Source: Sphingobacterium multivorum (GTDB lineage Bacteria > Bacteroidota > Bacteroidia > Sphingobacteriales > Sphingobacteriaceae). Taken from it: a stretch of DNA of 64,000 bases. The notes below the pieces were generated by a model that saw nothing but the letters and a program-made list of their open reading frames with translations, was not told the origin of the DNA and made no database searches. The stretch is taken from positions 4,712,001 to 4,776,000 of the forward strand of contig NZ_CP154261.1 in NCBI RefSeq assembly GCF_039511225.1, in the 5' to 3' direction. The translations under genes and the position numbers were made by a program. Below, in pieces: positions 38,774 to 47,265 of the stretch (within the stretch, counting starts at the first letter, position 1; each line of letters opens with the position of its first letter).

Positions 38774-38916
38774 CTTTATATGAAATGGACGGGTTTTACA
38801 CTATACTCCAACGAGTTGGAAATGATCTCGAAATTTCCATGACAAAAAGCGCTTTGATTGCAGCGCTAGGATCGATAAATTTGTTTAAAACAAAACAACG
38901 CACTTTAACTTAACTC

Positions 38917-39216
38917 ATGGCAACAAAACCTGTTATTGAAATTGAATATTGTCCAAAATGCAATTGGATGCTGCGTGCCGCCTATATGGCGCAGGAGGTG
39001 CTGAGTTCGTTCACGGATGAAATCCATGGCGTTATGCTGGTCCCCAGCGAAATTGCAGGCCGTTATACCGTACGGGTAGCGGATCAGGAGATTTTCGATC
39101 GAAAAAGAGCGGGTCGATTCCCCGAAATAAAAGAACTCAAACAACTGATCCGCGATCTAGTTGCACCAGATAAATCCTTGGGTCATTCGGACAAATCTCC
39201 TTCATCCAACATTTAA
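38917..39216 (+). CDS. SelT/SelW/SelH-like Rdx-family protein
   Basis: The product is 99 residues with the redox motif CPKC at residues 12-15, right after the first beta strand (IEIEYCPKCNWMLRAAYMAQE). This is the selenoprotein W-like thioredoxin fold with Cys in place of selenocysteine. The C-terminal helix EIKELKQLIRDLVAP follows the RKRAGRFPEIKELKQ motif. These proteins have a proposed glutathione- or thiol-dependent redox role. Confidence 0.88.
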   Translation: MATKPVIEIEYCPKCNWMLRAAYMAQEVLSSFTDEIHGVMLVPSEIAGRYTVRVADQEIFDRKRAGRFPEIKELKQLIRDLVAPDKSLGHSDKSPSSNI

Positions 39217-39283
39217 TTTAGCATAAATCGGATTTTAAAGACTTCTTCTTATTAGCAACTTTGTATAAATTAAATGAACAATC

Positions 39284-40120
39284 ATGACTATTCAACAAGA
39301 AGTAGATTTTCAACGTATCGCCAAGGCCATACATTTCTTACAGGAAAACTTTAAGACACAGCCTACATTGGGTCAGATCGCTTCTCATGTTTACATGAGT
39401 GAAGCTCATTTTCAACGCATGTTTACCGCATGGGCAGGTACAAGTCCCAAGAAATTCTTACAGTATGTGAGTATAAATCATGCAAAATCATTGCTCAAGG
39501 AAAATAACATTGCTGAAACAACATTCCAGCTTGGCCTTTCCAGCAGCAGTAGACTTCATGAGCTATTCATCAATATTGAGGGGATGACTCCCGCTGAATA
39601 TAAAAATGAAGGCTCCAATCTATTGATTTCCTACGCCTATTATCAGAGCTTATTCGGCACAATGCTCATTGCATCCACTTCTAAAGGTATTTGTCATATC
39701 GCCTACGCGGATGACAACTTAACAGCTTTTGACTCTCTTCAGCAACGGTTTCCGAACGCAACATACCTACAACAGGGAAATAGCATGCACGAAAATGCAC
39801 TCAAAGCATTAAATCCACAAGACAAAGACATCCGTCAGGTAAAATTGCATTTAAAAGGCACTGATTTTCAATTGAAGGTCTGGGAAGCTTTATTAAAAAT
39901 CCCTATGGGTAACTTAAGTACCTACGGTGCCATCGCTTCTCAAATCGGAAACCCCAAGGCCTCCCGTGCTGTCGGTACAGCTATCGGAAGCAATCCGATC
40001 GCTTACCTTATCCCTTGTCATCGGGTGATACAAAACAGCGGAATATTTGGCGGCTACCGATGGGATCCGATGCGGAAAACAGCGATTATCGGATGGGAGA
40101 CTTTACATACCGCTATTTAG
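39284..40120 (+). CDS. ada: bifunctional AraC-type HTH / O6-methylguanine-DNA methyltransferase
   Basis: The 278-residue protein combines an N-terminal AraC-type DNA-binding module (residues 1-100, IASHVYMSEAHFQRMFTAWAG) and a C-terminal methyltransferase domain. The acceptor Cys is at 245 in IPCHRVIQ. The zinc-binding N-terminal domain of full Ada is absent. It repairs O6-alkylguanine by transferring the alkyl group to its own Cys, and probably regulates its own operon. alkB follows 22 bp downstream. Confidence 0.93.
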   Translation: MTIQQEVDFQRIAKAIHFLQENFKTQPTLGQIASHVYMSEAHFQRMFTAWAGTSPKKFLQYVSINHAKSLLKENNIAETTFQLGLSSSSRLHELFINIEGMTPAEYKNEGSNLLISYAYYQSLFGTMLIASTSKGICHIAYADDNLTAFDSLQQRFPNATYLQQGNSMHENALKALNPQDKDIRQVKLHLKGTDFQLKVWEALLKIPMGNLSTYGAIASQIGNPKASRAVGTAIGSNPIAYLIPCHRVIQNSGIFGGYRWDPMRKTAIIGWETLHTAI

Positions 40121-40142
40121 TAAACACACACAATACGATAAC

Positions 40143-40754
40143 ATGGAACTTTTCGACAATCTCTTCGATGGCAATAGAAATCTACTCCCTTACGATGGGA
40201 CTGTCAATTATTATGGCAAAATACTGTCTCCGCAGGAAGCAAACCACTATTTTGATAAACTCATGGACTCGATCGAATGGGTAAATGATCGCGCCATTAT
40301 TTTTGGAAATGAAATCGTCACCAAGCGAAAGGTGGCTTGGTATGGCGATCAGGCTTTCGAATATAGTTATTCCAACACCACTAAAAGGGCGCTTCCCTGG
40401 ACACAGGAACTTCTTGAACTGAAAAAAATTGCCGAAGAGCAAACACAGGAAACCTATAATTCCTGCCTGTTGAATCTGTACCACAATGGCGACGAAGGAA
40501 TGGCCTGGCACAGTGATGGTGAAAAAGATCTCAAAAAAAATGGAGCAATTGCTTCTTTAAGCTTTGGTGCTGAACGGAAATTCGCTTTTAAACACAAAAC
40601 GAGCAAAGAAAAAATAGACATCATCTTGGGGCATGGAAGTTTATTGGTGATGAAAGGTGTTACACAAACCTATTGGCTGCATCGGCTTCCACCGACAAAG
40701 AAGGCATTCAGCGCACGAATCAATCTGACATTTCGAAGCATCGATCAGCTGTAG
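40143..40754 (+). CDS. alkB: AlkB-like 2-oxoglutarate/Fe(II) dioxygenase
   Basis: Starting at 40143 (MELFDNLFDG) the product is 203 residues. The iron ligands are H and D in MAWHSDGEKDL and the distal His in YWLHRLPP; the 2-oxoglutarate Arg lies in FSARINLTFR. AlkB-type enzymes demethylate alkylated DNA or RNA bases. An upstream in-frame ATG (40047) lies inside ada and is rejected. The adjacent ada gene suggests an adaptive alkylation response. Confidence 0.92.
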   Translation: MELFDNLFDGNRNLLPYDGTVNYYGKILSPQEANHYFDKLMDSIEWVNDRAIIFGNEIVTKRKVAWYGDQAFEYSYSNTTKRALPWTQELLELKKIAEEQTQETYNSCLLNLYHNGDEGMAWHSDGEKDLKKNGAIASLSFGAERKFAFKHKTSKEKIDIILGHGSLLVMKGVTQTYWLHRLPPTKKAFSARINLTFRSIDQL

Positions 40755-40828
40755 TCGTTCGTAGCGGGGCAAGGCTGACACCAACGAACAGCTATTTTTC
40801 CGCAGACTACAACAGGATTCAGTAAACA

Positions 40829-40867
40829 ATCGTGTCAACCTTTTCAGAACATAAAGGCTGACACGAT
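40829..40867. terminator. bidirectional terminator between alkB and the M1 peptidase
   Basis: CGTGTCAACCTTTT and AAAGGCTGACACG form a 13-bp stem with one mismatch around an 8- to 9-nt loop. It separates two convergent genes. Confidence 0.65.
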
Positions 40868-40875
40868 CAATCGGG

Positions 40876-42756
40876 TTACTTTATAACGTTCCAGCTGTTG
40901 TCTTTAGCTGTGTAATCCATAAAAATACCACCGTCCAAGGTAATATTTTTCACCTTTTTGGTCGAACTCCAAGTCATGCTTGTCTGTTTTTCATTGTGTT
41001 GCCAAATTGCTGGAGTTTGATGTTTTGTCTCCACCGATCCATCCGCATAGGTAATCAACACATCAAACGGAATTGCAAATCCTCCTGCATTGGTGATTGT
41101 AAGTGTATTTTTACCGCCGAGTTGCTTAAAGCTATCCACTTTAAGGTCGATGTAATTATTGGTAAAATACCAATTGTTCCAATACCAATTTAAATTTTGC
41201 CCAGCTCCGGCGTTGATGCTGTAAAAGAAGTCCCAAGGCGTAGGATGCTTTCCATGCCATAACTCCATATAATGATGTAATGCTTTTTTAAACAGTTCAT
41301 CGCCCAGATAATCCCGTAATGCAATATAAGACAACGCGGCCTTGATGTAAGCATTATTACCATACCCTAAACCACTTAACTGAGAGGTCATCGTAATCAG
41401 GGGTTGATCTTCTTCTGTAGAAGGGTCAAAAATATAGCGCTTTACGCGAGCATCCTTAAAAAGCTCTTTGTTTTTTTCGGCACCGATCTCTGCATTTCCG
41501 ATCCAGAATTCCAATGCAGTAGCCCAGCCTTCATCCATATAACCGTATCTCGTCTCATTGATACCCATGTAAAAAGGAAAATAAGTATGTGCAATTTCAT
41601 GGTCTGCTGTTTGCCGTGCATCCACAAGATTATCAGGAACACTCGAATCGTTGATCATCATCGGATATTCCATATCTGCAAATCCCTGAACGGCCGTCAT
41701 TGTTGGGTATGGATAGGTGACACCAGGCCAATTTTTAGAAAACCAGTTAATGCAGTATTGTTGCCAGCCAATATATTGTTCAAAATCTGGCGTTCCGGCG
41801 ACATAGCTGGATTGCACACTCACGCGCTTGCTTTCCAAATCTACACTCCCGCCATCCCAGATATAATTGTCACTCACACTGAAACAAAAATCAGGTACAT
41901 AGCTTGCTTTGAATTTCCACTTATTCCAGGCTTCTTGCGCTGTCACCTTCCCCGATTTCATTTCAGCATCAGTCGCGATATGTATTGGGGTATCGCTAAC
42001 TTTTGATTTTTCGAAACGGTCCAGAATAGGTTTCTGCAGTACATCAGCGGCATTGGTCAATTCACCTGTCGCCCACACAACAAAGTTCTTCGGAACGGAT
42101 ATCTCAAATTGATAATCGTTGAAACCATTGTAGAATTCTTGTCGGCCATTATGTTCCAGCAGATCCCAGCCATTGTAATCGTCGTATACAGACACACGCG
42201 GATACGCGTAAGCACAATAAAAGGTAGACGCATTCAGCAGTCCTTCACGGTCGCTTTCGGCAGATAAAGGGTATTCCCAGCTAATGTCCAACGTTGCAGT
42301 ACTTCCCGGAAGGATTTTCTGCCCAAAATCGCCTAACTTCACCGTTCCCCAGTCCTTGCTGTTTACGTCGTAAACTTGACCATTTAGTTTAAACGACTTT
42401 ATCTTTAGACCCGAAGTTAGGTAATCGTCCGAAGCGTATGCCGCACGTACCGCATTGGGTTTGTGCACATTGTTGACAAATCGGATAGCCAAGCGATTCA
42501 ATGTATCGGGACTATGGTTTGTGTACAGAATAGTCTCTGTTCCACTCACCGTCTTTGTAGCCGGATCCAATTGCACCCGCACATCATACTTCCCAAAATT
42601 CTGCCAATAGTTTTTTCCCGGTGTGCCCGTTGTGGTACGGGTCCCCTTTGCGATCGCTTGCTGAATATTCCTTGGGGTATACAGTTCTTGTGCATGAGCA
42701 GCCCCCGTCAATAAAAGCAACGTCAATCCGTAATTCAATATAGTGCGTCCTATCAT
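40876..42756 (-). CDS. secreted M1-family metallopeptidase
   Basis: The product is 626 residues with a signal peptide (MIGRTILNYGLTLLLLTGAAHAQ). The N-terminal beta domain (residues 40-220) precedes the zinc site HEIAH at 386-390 and Glu 409 in YMDEGWATALEFW. The C-terminal beta-sandwich has an Ig-like end (ITYADGSVETKHQTP). It should trim N-terminal residues of peptides in the periplasm or at the cell surface. The second M1 domain of the window is the ABC-fused one at 3301. Confidence 0.92.
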   Translation of the reverse strand: MIGRTILNYGLTLLLLTGAAHAQELYTPRNIQQAIAKGTRTTTGTPGKNYWQNFGKYDVRVQLDPATKTVSGTETILYTNHSPDTLNRLAIRFVNNVHKPNAVRAAYASDDYLTSGLKIKSFKLNGQVYDVNSKDWGTVKLGDFGQKILPGSTATLDISWEYPLSAESDREGLLNASTFYCAYAYPRVSVYDDYNGWDLLEHNGRQEFYNGFNDYQFEISVPKNFVVWATGELTNAADVLQKPILDRFEKSKVSDTPIHIATDAEMKSGKVTAQEAWNKWKFKASYVPDFCFSVSDNYIWDGGSVDLESKRVSVQSSYVAGTPDFEQYIGWQQYCINWFSKNWPGVTYPYPTMTAVQGFADMEYPMMINDSSVPDNLVDARQTADHEIAHTYFPFYMGINETRYGYMDEGWATALEFWIGNAEIGAEKNKELFKDARVKRYIFDPSTEEDQPLITMTSQLSGLGYGNNAYIKAALSYIALRDYLGDELFKKALHHYMELWHGKHPTPWDFFYSINAGAGQNLNWYWNNWYFTNNYIDLKVDSFKQLGGKNTLTITNAGGFAIPFDVLITYADGSVETKHQTPAIWQHNEKQTSMTWSSTKKVKNITLDGGIFMDYTAKDNSWNVIK

Positions 42757-42952
42757 ATCCTAGTTTAAATAATCAAACTAAGATAAATTTGCTGTGATTT
42801 GCAAGTTTAATTCTACAGCTTCGCCAGAAAAATAAACTTCTCCAACACAATACCCTATTCGCATTTGTTCAACCATCAAAAAGACAGGCTCCAAGTGCCG
42901 GAGAAAACATTTTATTTTTTTTTACGTTTAGTTTTAAGATAAGCCCGAATGT

Positions 42953-44263
42953 ATGCATCAACTTTTACGTTATAACGATTTCTTCCGATACGCTTTTTTA
43001 GGAATACTTTTAATTTCAATCCCTACACTCCTTGCAGCCCAAACTGATGTGAAAGCAGACTCTGTTGCGCAGTACAAACAGCAGCGTGACTCTGCCTTGG
43101 CCAGTCAATACGATATATCGGATCTCATCGGAAGAATAATACATCCCAAACGAAAAAAGGAACATGCAAGTAAACGTTCTCCCATCACCTTAATGCCCAA
43201 CATTGCTTACAACCCAACCATTGGTGGCCAGATTGGAATCAAGGCTGTCGCCGGGAAAGTACTGGGTGATCCCAAAACAACGACCATGTCGATCGCAGCG
43301 ACATCCGCCTCGATCACCACGAAAAATATTATGGTCTTCTATATCAGCCACAATGTATTTACTCCGAACAACAAACTAAATTTTCAGGGTGCTTTTGCAC
43401 TTGTCAAAATGGTGGCTTTAGACGCAGGGCTGGGCATGACTCCCCATGGGAAATGGAACAATGCCGATGAAGAGATTCTTGCCAACCCCGACCATAAGAA
43501 ATACGGCGCAAAATATAATGCATTTACATTTAATGAAAAAGTCTATAAACGCATCGCCGACGGGCTATTTGTTGGGGCCGGACTGGCGTTTGACTTACGA
43601 CGGAAAATAACCAGCAGCGGCCCCAATGGCAACGTTACGCCCAATACCATCTACACCGAAAAACATGGCTTCGAGCCCGACAGTTACAATTCCAACGGCC
43701 TACTGCTCAATATGCAATATATGACCAGAGACAATCCCAACAGGCCTTACAAGGGCATCTATTCGGATATCGGTGTGCGATGGAACACCACATTGCTGGG
43801 CAGCAGTAAGAGTGCGGTACAGCTTACCACCGACTTTCGCAAATACTTTAGTCTATCCCAGTCCGATCCGGCTCATGTACTCGCCTTCTGGTATTGGGGT
43901 TCCTATAAACTTGGTGGTACACTTCCCTATTTTGATCTTCCAGGAACAGGAAGGGACGTAGCCGTCAGAAGCGGCCGCGGTTATACCATCGGTTATTTTA
44001 AAGGAATTTCTTTCGGTTATGCTGAAACAGAATACCGCTTCCCAATTTTAAAGAATCGCTTTTTGAGCGGAGCTGCTTTTTTTAACCTACAGACTGCCAG
44101 CGACGAACTGGGCACCAAACTTTTTGAAAGGTGGCAACCTGGGGGTGGTGCCGGATTACGGGTTCTCTTTAACAAAGCAACACGCACAAATCTATGTTTG
44201 GACTATGCCTTTGGAAAATATGGTTCCCGTGGTTTCTTTTTGGGGCTGAATGAAGCGTTCTAA
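42953..44263 (+). CDS. BamA/TamA (Omp85)-like outer-membrane protein
   Basis: This 436-residue protein has a signal peptide and then a 16-strand-type C-terminal barrel pattern with VAVRSGRGYTIGYFKGISFGYAETEYRFPI and the final GSRGFFLGLNEAF. The YNPTIGGQIG segment is a typical first strand of the surface-antigen/D15 barrel. POTRA domains are not evident, so it is a short Omp85 relative. The family inserts proteins or lipids in the outer membrane; the substrate is unknown. Confidence 0.82.
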   Translation: MHQLLRYNDFFRYAFLGILLISIPTLLAAQTDVKADSVAQYKQQRDSALASQYDISDLIGRIIHPKRKKEHASKRSPITLMPNIAYNPTIGGQIGIKAVAGKVLGDPKTTTMSIAATSASITTKNIMVFYISHNVFTPNNKLNFQGAFALVKMVALDAGLGMTPHGKWNNADEEILANPDHKKYGAKYNAFTFNEKVYKRIADGLFVGAGLAFDLRRKITSSGPNGNVTPNTIYTEKHGFEPDSYNSNGLLLNMQYMTRDNPNRPYKGIYSDIGVRWNTTLLGSSKSAVQLTTDFRKYFSLSQSDPAHVLAFWYWGSYKLGGTLPYFDLPGTGRDVAVRSGRGYTIGYFKGISFGYAETEYRFPILKNRFLSGAAFFNLQTASDELGTKLFERWQPGGGAGLRVLFNKATRTNLCLDYAFGKYGSRGFFLGLNEAF

Positions 44264-44370
44264 TTCCAGGCTACGGCAGCTTTCTTTGCCATAAAATAAC
44301 TAAATTAGCCGATGTTGTTGCTCTTTCTCTGCATGAAGAGTGACTGCATAGGCATTGACGATACTTCATC

Positions 44371-45168
44371 ATGAATTTAAAAACCTTTTTTTTATACATT
44401 CCATTATGTTTAGGTCTTGTTTCCTGTCATCAAGCAAAGACGCCAACACCAACATCAACGAAAAGTGAAGACCAAAAGAAAGAACAAGTAGCCCTTCCTG
44501 CCTCCGCGTCGCTCCCATCGGATACGTCGAGCTACGATAGCCCACGTTTTGAAGGCAGGGTAAAAGAACAAGCGCAGCAGTTAATGAAAATGAATGATGC
44601 AAGTCTCTTCGATAAACTTCATCAGAAGTTAACGACGACACTACCTGCGGACCAGAAGGATTATTTTCTTGGGCATCCCAACTTAGCTGTTTTAGCGATC
44701 ACTAAAGGGAATATCTTTGAAAATGGTGCCGATGACCTTGGGTATATTGTGTACAATAAAGATAATCATCGCATCGAAATCATCCTATCGGATCGTAAAA
44801 ACAATACATTCAACACATTGTATAAAGAATTAAAAGTTGTCAATACCCTTCAGAATCTGGATTGTTCATCCGGCTTTGGAACCCTCGATTATCTCGTGGC
44901 TTCCGAACTGATTTATCAAGAGGATTATATTCGTTTAAACAATTCAAATTACCTGATTGACGACAATTCCTTTAATGTGACCGATATTTCTACGAACAGA
45001 AACTTTGATTTGCAGCAGGGATGTCTGAACAAAAACATCTCAAAAGATGCCATGGCCAACAGTCTTTGTGTACCGACGAGCTCCGTATATGCGAATTTTC
45101 AATGCTTAAAATACAATATGAAAAAGCAGGTTTTTGAAATTTATTTCAGTCAAGAATTTGCAGACTAA
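44371..45168 (+). CDS. predicted lipoprotein, unknown function
   Basis: The product is 265 residues. The lipoprotein signal MNLKTFFLYIPLCLGLVSCHQ is followed by a low-complexity linker (residues 23-55) and a folded part with PNLAVLAITKGNIFENGADDLGYIVYN. No domain is recognised. The gene is 18 bp upstream of the TonB receptor, so the two are co-transcribed. It may bind or hand over a ligand to the receptor, which is inference. Confidence 0.75.
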   Translation: MNLKTFFLYIPLCLGLVSCHQAKTPTPTSTKSEDQKKEQVALPASASLPSDTSSYDSPRFEGRVKEQAQQLMKMNDASLFDKLHQKLTTTLPADQKDYFLGHPNLAVLAITKGNIFENGADDLGYIVYNKDNHRIEIILSDRKNNTFNTLYKELKVVNTLQNLDCSSGFGTLDYLVASELIYQEDYIRLNNSNYLIDDNSFNVTDISTNRNFDLQQGCLNKNISKDAMANSLCVPTSSVYANFQCLKYNMKKQVFEIYFSQEFAD

Positions 45169-45186
45169 GCCGAACTAACCCGAACG

Positions 45187-47256
45187 ATGAAAAGATATTA
45201 CCTACTTGCTACCCTTGGTTTATGTAGCAAATTATATGCGCAAGAAGTGGATACTACGACTAATCGGCTAGAACAAGTCGAAGTGAAGGCCTACTTCAAT
45301 AAACAACCGCTCCTGCGATTGACATCTTCTGCGGCTGTGTTAAGCAGCCAAGCGATCCAATCCCAGCAGTCGCCCTCTCTGGTTTCGGCAATGAACAGGG
45401 TACCAGGTTTACGGATGGAAGAACGTTCTCCTGGAAGTTACCGGCTTGCACTCCGTGGGAGTATGATCCGCTCGCCTTTTGGTGTTCGCAATGTCAAAAT
45501 CTATCTGGATGACTTTCCGCTTACTGACGCCGGCGGGAACACCTATCTTAACGTGCTCGATCCCTATGCAATCGAGCAAATCAATATATTTAAAGGTCCG
45601 GACGGATCGATCTACGGGGCCAATTCAGGCGGTGTACTCTCCTTATATAGTAAAGGATTTGATCGATCTACACAACCTCAAGTCAATCTCCAATTAACGG
45701 GAGGCTCCTACGGTCTTTTCCAGGAACAGCTGAATGCAATATTACCCGTCAGCAAGACGCAACAACTTGCCATCAATCAGAGTTGGACGAGAAGTGACGG
45801 TTATCGCCAAAATTCAGCCTTAAACAAAAAGAATATCCAGCTCAATTACAATTGGCAATACGCAAAAACATCCGAATTAAAATTCACGGGCCTCTATTCG
45901 GATCTCGGTTACCAAACTCCGGGAGGGCTCACCGCAGCGCAAATGGAAAGCGACCGCAGGCAAGCCCGGCCAAAGGGCGGACCAAACCCTGGTGCTGCTG
46001 AACAAAAAGCAGCAATCTACGATAAAACATTCTTTGGTGGACTGAGCAACCAGACGCATCTCAGTTCTAAGATGACCTTATTCGCGAGTGTATTTGGTTC
46101 ATCCAATCAGATCAAAAATCCCTTCATCACCAATTACGAGAAAAGAGATGAAAAGAACTTAGGAACGCGCCTGTATTTATCTTATGCAGATCTGTTGAGC
46201 AGAGATTTAAAATATGAAGTCCAACTGGGATTGGAAGCGCAAAAGGGTTGGTATGCTATCGACAATTATGACAACGCCCAAGGTGTCGCTACCGATCCTC
46301 AGGCCAAGGACAAATTGGAAAACAGTCAGCAATCATTTTTTGCACGCACCCAGCTGGAGTGGCTGGAGCGTCTTCAGGTAGAGCTGTCACTCGGATTAAA
46401 TGAGAATAAAATTAGCTACCAGCAACGTTACCCTGTTCCACAGGAGGACAAAGAAAACATTGACTTCGGAAGTACATGGATGCCACGAGCTGCTCTATCG
46501 TATTTGATCACACCAATGTTCGCACTAAGAGCCTCGATTTCTAAAGGTTTCTCTGCACCAACTGTTGCTGAGGTACGCTCGTCAGACAATACAATTAATA
46601 CGATGCTGAAGCCAGAAACAGGTACAAACCACGAACTGGGACTGCGTTGGCATTTGTGGAATCGGCGGATTATTTTAGATGCAGCGGCCTACACCTATCA
46701 AATGAATAATGCTATTATCCGGCAGGTACGGGACAATGGTGCAGAATATTTTCAAAATGCGGGTAAAATAAACCAAAAGGGACTGGAAGCATCGCTATTC
46801 GTCTATTTGATCAGGCCTCAAGCGACCGGTATGGTCCGTAGCCTACAACTGACCAGTAATTTTTCCCTCAACGACTACAGTTTCAAAACCTATCAGATAG
46901 GCGACAAAAACTATAAGGACAATAAACTCCCTGCGGTCCCTAAAACGGTATGGGTAAATTCGTTGAATATACTCTTCCCGAATGAATTCCAATTGGATCT
47001 TCTTTCCAATTTAACAGCCGCAATACCACTGGACGATGCAAACACTGTTTATGCAAAACGGTATCATCTTTTGCAAGGCAAATTATCCTGGAGCAAAGCT
47101 GTCTGTTCACAGTATAAAATCAGATTTTTTGTAGGGGCCGACAATCTACTCAATCAAAAATATAGTCTTGGAAACGATATCAATGCTTTTGGAGGACGGT
47201 ATTTTAATCCTGCCCCATTACGTAATTATTATGGCGGAATGAGTTTTAATTTTTAA
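45187..47256 (+). CDS. TonB-dependent receptor
   Basis: This 689-residue outer-membrane receptor has a signal peptide (MKRYYLLATLGLCSKLYAQE), a plug domain (about residues 45-160, with MNRVPGLRMEERSPGSYRLALRGS and the FKGPDGSIYGANSGG motif) and a barrel ending in the aromatic GGMSFNF. There is no N-terminal carboxypeptidase-like domain and no SusD partner, so it is a siderophore/cofactor-type receptor rather than a SusC. It shares a transcript with the lipoprotein and the SNF2 gene. Confidence 0.92.
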   Translation: MKRYYLLATLGLCSKLYAQEVDTTTNRLEQVEVKAYFNKQPLLRLTSSAAVLSSQAIQSQQSPSLVSAMNRVPGLRMEERSPGSYRLALRGSMIRSPFGVRNVKIYLDDFPLTDAGGNTYLNVLDPYAIEQINIFKGPDGSIYGANSGGVLSLYSKGFDRSTQPQVNLQLTGGSYGLFQEQLNAILPVSKTQQLAINQSWTRSDGYRQNSALNKKNIQLNYNWQYAKTSELKFTGLYSDLGYQTPGGLTAAQMESDRRQARPKGGPNPGAAEQKAAIYDKTFFGGLSNQTHLSSKMTLFASVFGSSNQIKNPFITNYEKRDEKNLGTRLYLSYADLLSRDLKYEVQLGLEAQKGWYAIDNYDNAQGVATDPQAKDKLENSQQSFFARTQLEWLERLQVELSLGLNENKISYQQRYPVPQEDKENIDFGSTWMPRAALSYLITPMFALRASISKGFSAPTVAEVRSSDNTINTMLKPETGTNHELGLRWHLWNRRIILDAAAYTYQMNNAIIRQVRDNGAEYFQNAGKINQKGLEASLFVYLIRPQATGMVRSLQLTSNFSLNDYSFKTYQIGDKNYKDNKLPAVPKTVWVNSLNILFPNEFQLDLLSNLTAAIPLDDANTVYAKRYHLLQGKLSWSKAVCSQYKIRFFVGADNLLNQKYSLGNDINAFGGRYFNPAPLRNYYGGMSFNF

Positions 47257-47265
47257 TCAAGGATC

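Noticed and set aside
38713..38913. 66-codon open frame after ygiD
   Set aside because: It spans a hairpin, has no recognisable domain or ribosome site and low coding character.
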